In this document: piece by piece, positions 1-11,720 of the stretch | How the letters are laid out: every line of letters begins with the position of its first letter | Position numbering within the stretch: the first letter of the stretch is position 1 | NCBI RefSeq assembly: GCF_001522545.3 | Contig: NC_031768.1 | Coordinates: forward strand, 100,042,214-100,106,213 | Source of the DNA: Parus major | Taxonomy: Eukaryota; Chordata; Aves; Passeriformes; Paridae | Direction of reading: 5' to 3' | Length of the DNA stretch: 64,000 bases | The notes under the pieces: model-generated | Seen by the model: only the letters and a program-made list of their open reading frames with translations | The model's database searches: none | Told to the model about the DNA's origin: nothing | Position numbers and translations under genes: made by a program

Positions 1-544
1 TGTTCCTAAAATGGTGGAAATATTATGTAGAAACAGTTTTTTTTACCAGAAAAAGCAGAAGGGCTTAGATTTTTACCACACAAGGGCTCTTTGCATCAGT
101 GGCAGCTGGGGCTGTCACACTCCCAGGAGATTAAAGCACACTTTTGTGGTGTATATACTCACATAATGGCTCTTTAACACTGCCAGAAAAGTTCAAGTAT
201 AACTAGGCATCAAGTCCTATCATTATTATACTACGTTAGGGAAGTTTACATCTATTCCCATGAAGAAGCTGTTGCCTTACTATTAGTCATAAATAAAATG
301 CTCTTTTGAGATGCTAATGCATCATGTTTACAGAGTTAGGGAAGTAACCATGGATACAGGATGCTTTGAAGACTTCAAGGAATAGGGAACACTGTTAAAT
401 GTGTCTTGGTGGTGTTAGTCACTGATAATTAGTTCTGCCCTTTTCTTGCCAAATTTTCAGAGAAGGGATCCTAGTAATTTGTTATGTGCAATGTATGTCG
501 TTAATGTGATGATAAGAGACTAAAACACTTTTAATAATTTTTAG
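1..544 (+). other. NCAM2: NCAM2 intron (3' part)
   Basis: Non-coding sequence that ends in a T-rich stretch and the acceptor AG at 543-544, directly before the recognised NCAM2 exon. It is AT-rich with no open frame of note. The donor end lies outside the window. Confidence 0.85.
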
Positions 545-664
545 GAAAGATGGATCAAAAGAGCCGATAGTGGAAATGAGAACAGAGGATGAAAGAATTA
601 ACAACCATGAAGATGGGAGTCCAGTAAATGAGCCAAATGAGACAACTCCCCTCACAGAACCAGA
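545..664 (+). CDS. NCAM2: NCAM2 penultimate coding exon, cytoplasmic tail
   Basis: Neural cell adhesion molecule 2 is a neuronal membrane glycoprotein with Ig and fibronectin III domains outside the cell, one membrane span and an acidic cytoplasmic tail. It acts in homophilic adhesion and axon and dendrite organisation. This 120-base exon encodes part of the tail only. It starts with the last base of a split codon, then 39 full codons, then two bases (GA) of a glutamate codon completed in the next exon. Recognisable segments are [23 protein letters not shown] and TTPLTEPE. The EPIVE and [10 protein letters not shown] motifs are shared with NCAM1, but [10 protein letters not shown] fits NCAM2 from memory of the family. 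The acceptor AG is at 543-544 and the donor GTAAGT starts at 665. No frameshift or stop is present. Adhesion and membrane domains lie upstream of the window. Confidence 0.95.
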
Positions 665-3600
665 GTAAGTAGCCTGATATTGCCTGGCGTTCCACACAAG
701 CTGATCTTGGCTGTGTGGACAGACTAGAATTCCGACACTTTGAGGGGAGGTGCACAGCATCACCATAGTGTTCTGCTGTGGCAATGCAGTGTGTGAGTGT
801 AGGGTTTGTTTGACTGGTTTGGCTTTTACAATAATCTGTCTAAATCATGGTACTTCACTGACACTGGCTGAGCACAGCAGTACAGGGAATTTTTTATTTG
901 GTTGCACCTGATCTTCATCACCTATCCAGCAATTATTAACAATCCTGTGGGAACAATCTCCTAACTCTCACGAATTACCTTAAATTGAGTCTCACACACT
1001 CTTCACACGCATCCTGAAGATGGGGCACAAGGATACTGTGCTCCAGAAACCCAGCTCTTCACTGGACCCAGCTCCTCACCAGGACCACTGGAGTGGCCCC
1101 TTCCTGCTTTAATACATTTAACTGAGAACTGAGTTCAGTATGTAAGTCCACACTGTGTAATTGGATTAATCATGCTGAAGGACAGACTCTACTGCATTTC
1201 CTCATCCCCTCTTCCTGTCCCTGCAACCTTCTCTCAGTGCAGAAGCCACAGCAGTTTGCAGCCATGCTCACTGGCTGCCTTCTGGATAATGGGACCAGCC
1301 TTGTGTCCAGGGATGAAATTACTGAAGAAATATTTAAGTTTTCTTTTCTTTGAGCCCAACACTTTTCATGTGTTGGGGAAATCTCCTACCTCATGACATC
1401 TTCAAGGCGTCAAGGCTATGAAGATGATTATGCAGTAAATATAGAAATTTGCCTGTTGATAATTTCATAAAATTGTTGTTGTTCTTTAAAAGGAGAGGGT
1501 GTTCTTACAAAAGTATTTTTCTTTTCTGAAAATACAAATAAATTCCATTTTTTGCTGTTATGTAAAACTGCAAGAGCCAGAACCTTTAATTAAAAAAAAG
1601 GTTCGCTACCAGATGACATTGATATTTATAGTAAATAGTGAGTGAAGTAGCTGCACATTAAGCTGTATAGTTCTTTGAAGAAGCTGTGTACAAAGAGTTT
1701 GAGCTTGTGTTAATGAAATAATTATGCAATCTATTGAGTGACTACTGATATGTTTGCTCTTCATATTAGAATTTATAATCAGGGGCACAGTGGAGAGCCC
1801 ACTATTATCTAAAGAGTCAGGGGAATGTAGTTGTAAACATTGTACAAGTCCAGCAAGCCTTGGATATGTTGGTGGGTAAAGCACCAAGTCCATGTTTGTT
1901 CATGATTCCAGACTATTTTTTGCACTAGATCTTGCAAATCAGATGCATCTTGTAGGAAACGTGATACCAAGAAATATCCAGTTCACTTCCTTTTGGTTGT
2001 CACAATCATTAGATCAGCTGACAGGAGTGAAATATGAGGAAGTTAAAATCAAAAATATTTTATTATCTTAGGGAAGGGGGAAAGAACCAGTCCCCACTGT
2101 CATTAGAGAAAAAAAAAATGAACCAAAAAAACACCAATAGAAAACCCCCCAAAAAATAAAGCACATGGACAACTGAGGATTTGATGGGCATTATGTCCTT
2201 GTCAAAATAGGACTGCAAGGAGATATTAATAATGATGGCAGTTTCCTTCTTGGTAATTTCTTTCCTAACAACCAATGGCAAAAGACAATGGACAGCTGTA
2301 CAGAAGTTAGCTAAAGCTTTGGGACAGTGTCACTTGGGAAACTAAAGATGAAAAGAGATGGTGCAATGGGGATACCTGAAGGGCCACTGGTACCAGGGGA
2401 GTATGGAAAGACCTTTGACTCAGACACAGGTCATACCCAATGAAACAGGGAAACAATATAAAGTAGGAGTGAGAGGTACAAAGATCCAACAGATCCAGTC
2501 AGTGTCTTAGTAGGAATATCACAAAATACATTGTCAACAACAGCCAGAAATACACATGCTGGGCAGAGTGAGGATGACCAGCAGGGATCTCCGAGGGGAG
2601 AGCTTAGCTTGCAGGAAAGAGAAGTTTCAAGGACATTTCAGGCGGGCAATAAAACAAGGTGGGATTCATTCTGACTGATTCTGGCGGTCTTAAAGGTATA
2701 CAAGATAAGCCTTGAGGCTAAATTAGATGAAATATTTTTAATAATTAATTGAATTATTTTGAATAGCAGCAAATTACACTCAGAATTTCAATTGCAATTT
2801 AAGAAGCTGTGAGAACTAATTAGCAAAGAGATTACTTCCCCTTACAACAATATTCTTTATTATATTGCTCAGTATATTATTTAGCAAACTATTTTTTACC
2901 TTATCTCAGATGATCCTTGTCAAAGCTATGTTGGAATCCATGTGTGACAGATTAGCTCAAAGCACTTTACTGGCAAGTCAACAAGTTTTAATCATGCTGG
3001 CAGGAAATCAATTTAAGCTGTGCATTTTATATCACACTTTTGTAATATGATTAAAATACCACATGCAATGTGGTATAATAATTATATTCTTAGTCTGACA
3101 TCAATGTGTTTCTAGTACTGGTTGAGTTTTTATTGGTAGTAGCGCAGCTGTGTGAATTCCAGTATCAAAATGGTTAGGAGTAATTTTTCTATAAAACAAG
3201 AAAGTAAATATTTTAGTTATAGTTTTGTATGGGCATCAGCAGACTGTTTATGTTAGAACACATGCAGTGCTAGAGAAAGTCAATTTTATTAATGAATGAT
3301 ATCAGCCAACATCTGATTAAAGTGAAAGAACTTTTTGCTGGGTTTTTTTTTGGCTTTTTTAAAAAAAATATTTTATTATAAAATGAATAAAAATTTGAAA
3401 GGATTAGTCTGCCCAGCTGAAAAATATCAAATTCTTTCTAATAGATGTAGCTAAAGTAAAATTTGGTGTAGAAAAATTGGTATCATTAGAACACCTAAAC
3501 TTTAATTAGTTAATTGAAAGAGGAAAATTATTGAATCTATTAACAGAGATTAAATATGTATTTAAAGCAAATGAAAACAAAAATTCCAAACCAACAAAAA

Positions 3601-5453
3601 TGTTGTCATGGGGAAAAAGAAAAATGTCTAATGATTACTGCACTCATAACTCACACCCTATTAAAAAAAACTCCAAATCACAAATTTTAAAATGCAATAA
3701 GGTTCAAGGATGGTGCATGGACTTTGTGATGAGGAAGGTTTTGATGTATAAAAGATTTACTTGTATGTAGCTTTTGTTGAGTTGTTGTTCTCTGCCTGCA
3801 TGTAAAGCAAGGTTAATTTTATCTCAGTTTGCATGAACATGAATTTCAACGATGTCCAGTATCCTTCAACAGGATTCTAGCAAATCTTCCTATTTCAAAT
3901 ATTTTGTAACAAGGTCTTAATCCACTTAAACCAGTTTCTTTAAATTTCCACATGGTGTACTCTGTCAATTCTCCAGTTTTGACTTTCACTAAATATTTCC
4001 TTCTTTCCAGCACCATCTTTTGAGAAATCACTCTGCTTTTCTTGAAACTATATAAAATTAGGTTTTGGGGGGTTTTTAGTACATGTTTAAGTATTTTCCC
4101 TAATCAGATCTCTGACACACATGCCTGCTTACCAAAAATGCATGTCATGCTCTACCTCTGCCCCAGTGTTTTATCCTGTGTTAAAAATAGATTTGTGTTG
4201 ATTCTGTTGTTTCCATTCTTTCAGGCATCTTGCTGTGGGGTGAAATCTGTTTCCTTTGGGTGTGCCATGAGAAACAGACAATTAGTAGATGCCTCCCTCT
4301 GTGCTCAGAGACAGACATCTGATGATACAGCCCATATATTTTACTGTAGTAGAACAAGTTAATCTTTGATTTTTCTCAGCTACATGTTGTGCTCATTGTT
4401 TAACCTTTGGATAAACAGCATTTTTCTTAGTTCATTTCAGACAACTTAAATTTCATAAGACTGGGAATTCAGGTATTGTTTTGTTTTATTTGCTGTTATT
4501 AAACACTGTCTTGTAATGAGACGTTCCTAAGAGATTCCTCAGACAGGTTTTGAACACTGTATTGCTCTTTGGGACATCAAGGCAATCAAAGTGGAAATTT
4601 ACTGAAACATTTAACAGTTCTTATGAATAAAAAAGGCATAATCATACTATTCCCTTGTTAAAAAACAGAAAGCAAACTCAAACTGGAATCACAATTAAGA
4701 GCTATTATGCCCAGGAGACATTATTAGAGGAACATCTCAGTAAACTATACATCTTTTTGACAGCTATATTTTTCGACAGCTAATTACCAGCAGTAGGGAA
4801 TCAATGATTTTTCAAGACCTTTTTCAGTAAGATCACATTCAAGAGGGTGGGGACTCCTTTGCCACATCTTCAGAGTTTTCACTAATTCTTAAAAGTGTTG
4901 TAAGTTATTAATGAGGCTACATTGTGTGATCCATGAAAAATAAATTGTAGAACATTCTAAATAATAACTTCCATTATCTCCTTGCACTATCAGAAAGTCT
5001 TTACCTATGACTTGGCATAATCTCCAATAATAGCTGTGTTCTTTTGTGTACAATTGAATTTACATTTAGAAAAGACATAAAAGAAGAATTTAATCTAGAT
5101 TTAAAAGTCAAACAAAAAGCTTGACTCTAAGTGTTTCACAGTATCCTAGGCAACACATATTTCTGTACTCTCTTGGGTCAAGTAATTTGACATTTTACTT
5201 TTTCATTTGTCTCATTGAAGAACTGCATTTTGGGCAGCACCAATGTTCTTATCATGGGATTTTTGTGGCTCTACAGAAGTGGAAAGTTAATAAGATTTGC
5301 TTTAAAAGCAAAGAACCTCAGTGCTCATAATTATTTTCAAAGGATTATTATTCTTCACTGTGACCTGTATAAATCATACATATGTTACTGAATTAAATTA
5401 CAGATTGTTTTATTTTTGTGTTACCATGATTCCTCTTTTTTTTTTTCTGATAG
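665..5453 (+). other. NCAM2: NCAM2 last intron
   Basis: A 4.8 kb intron with GTAAGT at the donor (665-670) and a long T tract (about 5432-5447) followed by TAG at 5451-5453. The phase matches on both sides. It contains only short chance ORFs, A/T runs (for example 2109-2119 and 3341-3369) and a small perfect hairpin at 3056-3076. I recognise no repeat family in it. Confidence 0.9.
3056..3076. repeat. Small perfect hairpin in NCAM2 intron
   Basis: Nine-base arms (ATACCACAT and ATGTGGTAT) are perfect reverse complements around the loop GCA. The structure is too short for a microRNA precursor. It may be chance in AT-rich DNA. Confidence 0.5.
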
Positions 5454-5565
5454 GAAGCTGCCACTAAAGGAGGAAAATGGCAAAGAAGCTTTAAATCCAG
5501 AAACCATAGAAATCAAAGTTGCTAATGACATCATCCAGTCAAAAGAAGATGATAGCAAAGCATAA
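5454..5565 (+). CDS. NCAM2: NCAM2 terminal coding exon, C-terminus
   Basis: This is the last coding exon of neural cell adhesion molecule 2. The first base G completes a split GAG (Glu) codon, then 36 residues follow to TAA at 5563-5565, with a second TAA at once at 5566-5568. The tail begins [11 protein letters not shown], passes through [11 protein letters not shown] and ends SKEDDSKA. It is rich in Glu, Asp and Lys, as expected for the intracellular end of a long NCAM2 isoform. The E(N/D)xSKA-like end is shared with NCAM1, supporting an intact C-terminus. The acceptor is TAG at 5451-5453 behind a strong T tract. The reading frame is open and matches the exon at 545-664, so this is a functional gene end and not a pseudogene. 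The extracellular and membrane domains are outside the window, so only cytoplasmic sequence can be judged here. Confidence 0.95.
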
Positions 5566-5981
5566 TAAGATAAACTACAGCTGTCTGGATAATGCATTTG
5601 GATTGAAGTAATCCCGTGACCAAAACTTTACAGCTGACCTTAATTTCTTGGGAAACTTAAGCTTGGAATAGTTAGTACATGTGTACATATGATGAAACAG
5701 TTCCTGTCTACAGGTTTTTTCTATTTTTTTTTTTTTGTTGTTGTTGTTAATGGTTTTAGTATGTAGTTTTGCTGACACTAAGTCCCATGCTATAAATCTG
5801 AAAAAATCTGAACTACAGAACTATAAGAATAAGAACTATAATTTATTATATGACAGTGTGTCTGTTTAAAAGAAAAATTCTAAAGCACCCCTAACCACAA
5901 ACAACACAACGCCTCTCCTGATCTTACAGTGCAAGCTACATACATAAAATGCCATATGATAATGTATTTATTTCCATTTAT

Positions 5982-5987
5982 AATAAA
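5982..5987 (+). terminator. NCAM2: Proximal poly(A) signal of NCAM2
   Basis: AATAAA stands 417 bases after the stop codon. A tract of almost pure A begins about 20 bases downstream (6009-6029), so reads ending here could be true cleavage or oligo-dT priming on the genomic A tract. Confidence 0.5.
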
Positions 5988-7592
5988 ATGAAATTTTAGG
6001 TTGCCTTTAAAAAAAAACAAAAAAAAAAACAACTAAACCAATCTCAAAATAATGTTTAAAACCTTAGTTCTGGCTGACACTCAATAGTCATTCCAGCTGT
6101 GATTATCATTTGAAGCAAAAAAAAAAAGATACTTAGTTCAACACAGAGGCAGGTCCCACTGCAGTTTCTCCTGGGTTTTTTGATAAAAAAAATAAACCTG
6201 GTAATCACAAGTTACAAGCTCAAATAAAATTGGCTAAATATTTCACAACAGTCTATTTCCCTCATCCTAACTACATGAGTGTAACTCTGAAAGGCTCCAG
6301 GATTTTCAGTGCTTCAGGTTTTCTGTATGAAAGTTTTGGAGGTTACATGTGAACTAAAACATAGCCAAGGTGCAAAAAGAAATCTGGTTTTTAATCATAA
6401 TCTTCACTTCAAATGAAAACTTACAATATTTGTCCTTACATATTTATGCATACAGGGTACTAATTTTTGTCTTAGTTTAAACCATTTAGCAAAGGGATAA
6501 AACTGTTTTAGTGAAGTAAATACATTTTCTCCCCCAGTATATAAAATATTAAACTTGGCCTTTTTGAAGCAGGAATTTTTCCTTGTGATTTCATACCCTT
6601 TGTATTAAGAAGTACAATGTAAGAACAGATGGAAAGAGGACTTTGTCTAAGCAGTTAGGAACAATTTGAAATTATTAATTATTGCAATCTTACAGTCAAA
6701 CAAATCCTTTTTTTTTTTCATGTCAACCTTTCTCTAAGATATTCCTTTTTATTATTCTAATCAACATTCTCCACCAGGAAATTTGACAGATTTATTTGAT
6801 TTGAAATTCATTCATATGAAAGAATCATTAATTTAATGGTACCACTAACTGGAGCAAGATTGTTTCTATTCCAGCATACCCACACCACCAAACTCTTCAA
6901 AGCCTTACTTTGAAAGAAGTAGATAACTAGTCCCGAAAACTAGACTGGAAAATTCTACTTGTTGGAAGTAAATGGTAGAATAAGTTTTGAATTCTCCACA
7001 TTTAAGCCATGCCTGAGGTTTAAGTGAGGTTTTACTCAACAAATTGTATTTTCTCCATGCTATATCTGAATTTCAATCATATTTGAAGTCTTTGTACTAG
7101 ATGACTTTTGTGCAGTAAAACTGAAAGTGAAATGTAAAAGGATATCCTTAAATTTGAGGAAAATATCATGATAACCTTCTTGTGAAACCAAGTTTAAGTG
7201 CATTTGAAAGAGTTGAGGACAATATATTTAATTCTTAGCTTTTTCTTATTTTTCAAAACCAAGTTGTTATATGGTTTTTTTTACAACTTTTTCTCACATT
7301 GGGAAATACCTAAAATGAACCAAGAAGTTGAGAACAGAGGCATACAGTGGTTTGGCTAGCATAGGAGGCCAAGTTCCCACAAAATCGATACCAAAGTGAA
7401 AAAATGGAAAAGAGGGGATGGTGATATGGGACGACACTCATGAAAGATAATAATTAAAAACTGCTGAAAAGAAATTTCTCTAAATGCTGAGGCACTAATT
7501 CTGGGTGAAGGGAAGATGAAGACATTCTTTTTTGAAATCTCAGTGTTGCTCCCATTTACTGAGCAGGCAGTACTACCAATTAGCTGCTTGTC

Positions 7593-7608
7593 TATCAGAT
7601 ATCTGATA
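7593..7608. repeat. Perfect 16-base palindrome with paired GATA cores
   Basis: TATCAGATATCTGATA equals its own reverse complement and carries two GATA-type cores facing each other. It lies in the presumed 3' UTR. Function is unknown, and in AT-rich DNA it may be chance. Confidence 0.45.
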
Positions 7609-8849
7609 ATTTCTAATCAGATTTCCTGATTCATTCTAAGTACACAGCAAGCAAGCCTGCTCCTAACCTATAATTAGGAGAGCAGTTGTCTCATTTATTT
7701 ATATGGATTTATATTCTTTCCAGAAAGTATGTATTTGCAGCTGGGCTTTCTTCTTCTGTCACTATGCAAAAAAGGGACCTGGACAATTCCAGCAGTTAAG
7801 AATGTGATTGGTGTGACTTGAACATCCTCTCACACAATATTTTTACTGGGATGAGGATGAAGATGGTAGATAGTTTTCTCTTCTACCTGCTGTGACAAAT
7901 TTGGACAAATTCCCTAGGAAAATGGTGTTTTTTCTGAAGTCAGCCTGATCATTTCCACAAGAAGGTGCCTATACAGTGCAGCAGAAATAACAGTGTGTAG
8001 GCTCTACTGCAGATGCATTTCAAATTTTAGTACTTCTTAGTTTAACTTCCACAAAAAAAAAAAATTAAAGAAAAAAATCATCATGGCCTAACAGTTCTAT
8101 ATTGGTGGGGTTTTTTTTCTTTTTTTTTTTTCTCCCTGATGTGGCCTCTCATTACATTGTGAAGGGTTTAGAAGATTTAAAATGTCTTGTCAGCACATTT
8201 ATTACTAATACACCTGTGCTACTATTTACAAGCAAAATATACTGCAGCATTATTTCAATATTGGAAGCAAAAACATGTCCCATATACTGGATTACAAATC
8301 AAAAGCTATTTCCAGGAGTATTTAATTTCTTCTTGCTGTTATGTCTCTTGGCAGCTGGGCTGTGTGAGGGCTGATAATGAAACAGCTCTAAATTTCTGAT
8401 GGACTGTCCAAGCACACCTTTTTGGTCTGTGGATTAATAGATTATCTCTTATGCTTTGACTCGGTTGCAGGAGAAAACCAAACACTCACTATGAAAGAAC
8501 ACCACTGATATTTCAAAACATTTCCAAATGAGGGACAGCGCATTATAATTTGTAAGATATATGTAGAACTGGAATAACAACATTTGTTTATTTTCTTTTC
8601 CTATTCTAGATTTAAAAAAAAAAAACAAAAAACAACAAAACAAACAAAAACAGCTATCTGTATAAATGTCACTTTTACTGTCTAAAAGTAATTTTAAGTG
8701 TTAGTATGAAATGTCAGAAGAGTTGACAAAATATAACTATTTGTAAAAGTAATCTGAATTGTTACACTAACATACTCCAGGGACCAGGGAGGGAGTAATT
8801 GAAATTAATACTGAACAAAATGTGGCAGTGACAATGTCTTTTCAACGAC

Positions 8850-8872
8850 AAAAAAAAAAAAAAAAAAAAAAA
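8850..8872. repeat. Poly(A) run of 23
   Basis: An uninterrupted run of 23 A. No recognisable retroposed body lies to its left. It is likely length-variable and a site for false oligo-dT priming. Confidence 0.9.
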
Positions 8873-10879
8873 GGAGTACAATTAAATAAAATTACTTAAA
8901 GCTCCTTGTTATTTTTTTGATTTTTTAGTAGACCTATGTTTGGATTTACCACAATAATAACAAAGTTTTAATTAGTATCTTACAATTTAGCAATCAAATG
9001 TACCCTGGAGATGTCTTTTCCTGATTTTGTTTGCTTATTTGCCTTTTTTGACTTCTAAGATTTTTTGTGGTTGCAGAAATATTTACTATTCTGGTGATGC
9101 TAATGCCTAATGTGACAAAGATTAATTTATTCAGGCCTCAGTCTAGCAAGAAATTTTGTGTCGTTGAACCCACCCCTTACTGACATTAGTGGGGTGGATG
9201 TGAGTGGGAAGATGGATGTACATGCATAAGACAACTTGCAGGATTGGGCCTACTTTCTATCTCTTCATAGATATCTACAACATAGTTACACCGTGGCCAT
9301 CATCTACAAAGGCTGTTTGACATCTGTCCCTGGTGCAGTAAATTCCAACTGCTGTCTTCAGCCTCTCCATCAATGTTCATCCAAAAAAAGTAGCTTTCTT
9401 TTTATGATGGTAATTAGTTTGATTATTTATTTAAGTACCAATCATCAAACTGTAGTATAATCATCATGCTATTTTTTCTGTTTCCTAGACCAGATCATGG
9501 AAATGTATTTGTGCCTTTTGATAGCATGCCACTCTGCTTTATTAAAGAAAAATCTTCAATAATTTGTCTACAAAGCCTGTTTAAAATAATTGAAAGCTTT
9601 ACTGTCACATACTTTTCTGCTCAAATATTCTCAATTATTCATCTAAATTAAACTGAAGGTAGTATTTTAATTTTCAAGTCGTATAAATATTTGAAACACA
9701 AAATTTGCAAAAATCTATTGAGATCATGATTCCAATGAGGGTCATGGTGGGTGTCTTACTGATGAAAAGTTTCAAATAGATGGAGAGCATGGTGGATGTG
9801 TAGGGGTGTTTTGACCAATTTCTCAAGTTGAAGAGTCAGATAGAAAGTCTCCTTAGTTCTATTTAAGTGCTTAGATGTAAAACATTCCTCAAATCTGAAA
9901 GATGATATGGAGCATCTTCCCACCATTTTACCTCTGGAGTAAATGGAGAGAATGTTAATTTCGCAGTCATTTGCAGCCTCACCATCACTGTGTAAGCTGT
10001 TCTAGGAAGTTTCATCTTTGCAGAATAGTTGTGTCTGTTGGATGGTATTCACTCCTGATTAAAGGACCTCCAAAAAGACCATTTTCTGAGAATGGCTCAA
10101 GACCTCTTTGGTCTATGTAGGGGTGCAAAGAGCACTGCACAAAGAGTCACAGCTTTAAGACACAAGCTGATTCCAGCAGGACCTGGATTTCATTCATCCA
10201 TCTCAGCAAGACTTTGCATGTCTTCAGCTGATCAAGTTGCTTGTGTGAATCAGATCTCCAAACTCAAATGTCCTGCCAGGCTCCTACTGACATTTTGCTC
10301 AGAGGAGGTTTTTCTATCAGGAGTTTTTTCAGTGATCAGGAAATGGTGAAAGAATATCCAATGCAGTTTTATCCCATACATTACTATACGTCTAGAAATA
10401 AAACATCTCTTTAAATAACTCATTGTGATTGCGATACTTCTTTAGGTGAAGATGAACACATTCTAATTAAATAATGCTCCTTCTTAAACCTCTTTGTTTA
10501 GCTTCAGATAATCATTCTGATAGATGAAAAGTTACCATGGTTAAATAAATCTTTTTAAAAAATTCTTCACCCCTTTTTCAGACTTTTTCATATGACTTCT
10601 TGAGGTCCATCAATAGCAGTTCTGTAACTTTTAAGTGATCTTCATTATTCCCACTGCACATATAAATGTGTTCTTATATCAAATTACATGGACCTGAGCC
10701 AAAATAAGCCTTATAAATTTGGCTTTGGATCAGGTTCTGAGAATTCTCAGTTTACCGGTCTGTTTTTTCTCTTAAGAGGCATTGAGTGCCTCATAATGTT
10801 TGACTTTCAAACTTGAATATTGGCCATTTTTAGCCCAGAGAAATTAAATAAATATTTATTGCCAAATTTGTATTGGCAA

Positions 10880-11130
10880 CTTTTAAGCCACAGGTGAGAT
10901 CGGGAGCGGGCGAGGTGACCAGATGCAGTGCCGACAGAGCTCAGGAAAGCAACTGCCAGAGAAAACAGGTGCCAAAGAGCGAGCCAGGAGAGGGCTGGGA
11001 GCATCTCTCCTTAGCACTGACAAGGGAAATGGGGAGCAACTGAAGCACGAGAGGCTGCTGAAGGGCACTGCCAAAGGCAGGGTAATGAAAGCTCTTAAAA
11101 GCAGAGGAGAGGGGATGTTAACCCTGCCAC
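10880..11130. other. GC-rich, CpG-bearing patch
   Basis: About 250 bases clearly richer in G and C than their flanks, purine-biased on the plus strand, with several CpGs near 10898-10935. I recognise no repeat family and no protein domain in any frame. It could be a regulatory patch, part of the NCAM2 3' UTR or an old insert. Confidence 0.35.
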
Positions 11131-11289
11131 ATCCTTTAACTCTCCCATGTAATTAAGCTATGGTTTTTCAGATGTAAAATGCAGGGTTGGAGGAAGGCAA
11201 GACAAACCCTCAGAGTCTCTACAGATCAGTGACAAATATACAAAGGAGTCAGATTCCCCCAGAAGATAATTTTATTGTTCATGGTGTAG

Positions 11290-11720
11290 AGTTCTCACTA
11301 AGAATTTTGAACTACTTAGACAAGGTTTTAAAAGGAGAAAAAAAAGCTTTCCTGCTACAATGAGCACTCGGTACGTATTTGTATGCTGTGTACAGTATGA
11401 GCTAAAGCATACCATATATTGTTTTTGTTATTCCACACGTTGTCAACAGCCCACTTGCGATATCTGCCACCTGAATTATATATTGACAAGTTAGCTACCA
11501 CTGGAGCTAGTTTGTTTATTGTTTCAGAATCTTATGTCCCTATGAAATGCTGTGTGTATATATATATCTCTCTATACTGTAAAAAGAAGTAATATCGCAG
11601 ATGCTGGTTTTGTATTTATGAAAGACATTGAAAGTATGGCTTAAAGTATATCAATTATTTGTCACTCTTCACCATTTGTATATTAATAGTAAAGATACTT
11701 TTACTTTAATGAAGTGTTGT
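11290..11720 (+). other. NCAM2: Candidate distal, constrained end of NCAM2 3' UTR
   Basis: A block with no recognisable repeat that keeps several CpGs (near 11369, 11375, 11439, 11459 and 11595) in otherwise CpG-poor DNA and ends in AU-rich sequence with TATTTAT and TGTATATT. An AGTAAA signal and a downstream GT-rich stretch close it. Together these suggest the distal 3' end of the NCAM2 message, but conservation cannot be measured here. Confidence 0.35.
11688..11693 (+). terminator. Candidate distal poly(A) signal (AGTAAA)
   Basis: AGTAAA is a known weaker variant of AATAAA. A GT-rich stretch (GTGTTGTAG) follows about 20 bases downstream, as expected for a cleavage site near 11710. Confidence 0.35.

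Larger units (their letters stand above)
5566..11710 (+). other. NCAM2: NCAM2 3' UTR (extent inferred)
   Basis: Sequence after the stop codon with no further coding exon. At least the part to about 6.0 kb should be transcribed, since the first AATAAA is at 5982. Extension to about 11.7 kb is inferred from the gene's habit of long 3' UTRs, the lack of recognisable transposons across the whole stretch, and a CpG-keeping block ending in an AGTAAA signal. It holds T and A runs (8108-8131, 8850-8872), a 16-base palindrome at 7593 and a GC-rich patch at 10.88-11.13 kb. Confidence 0.5.
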
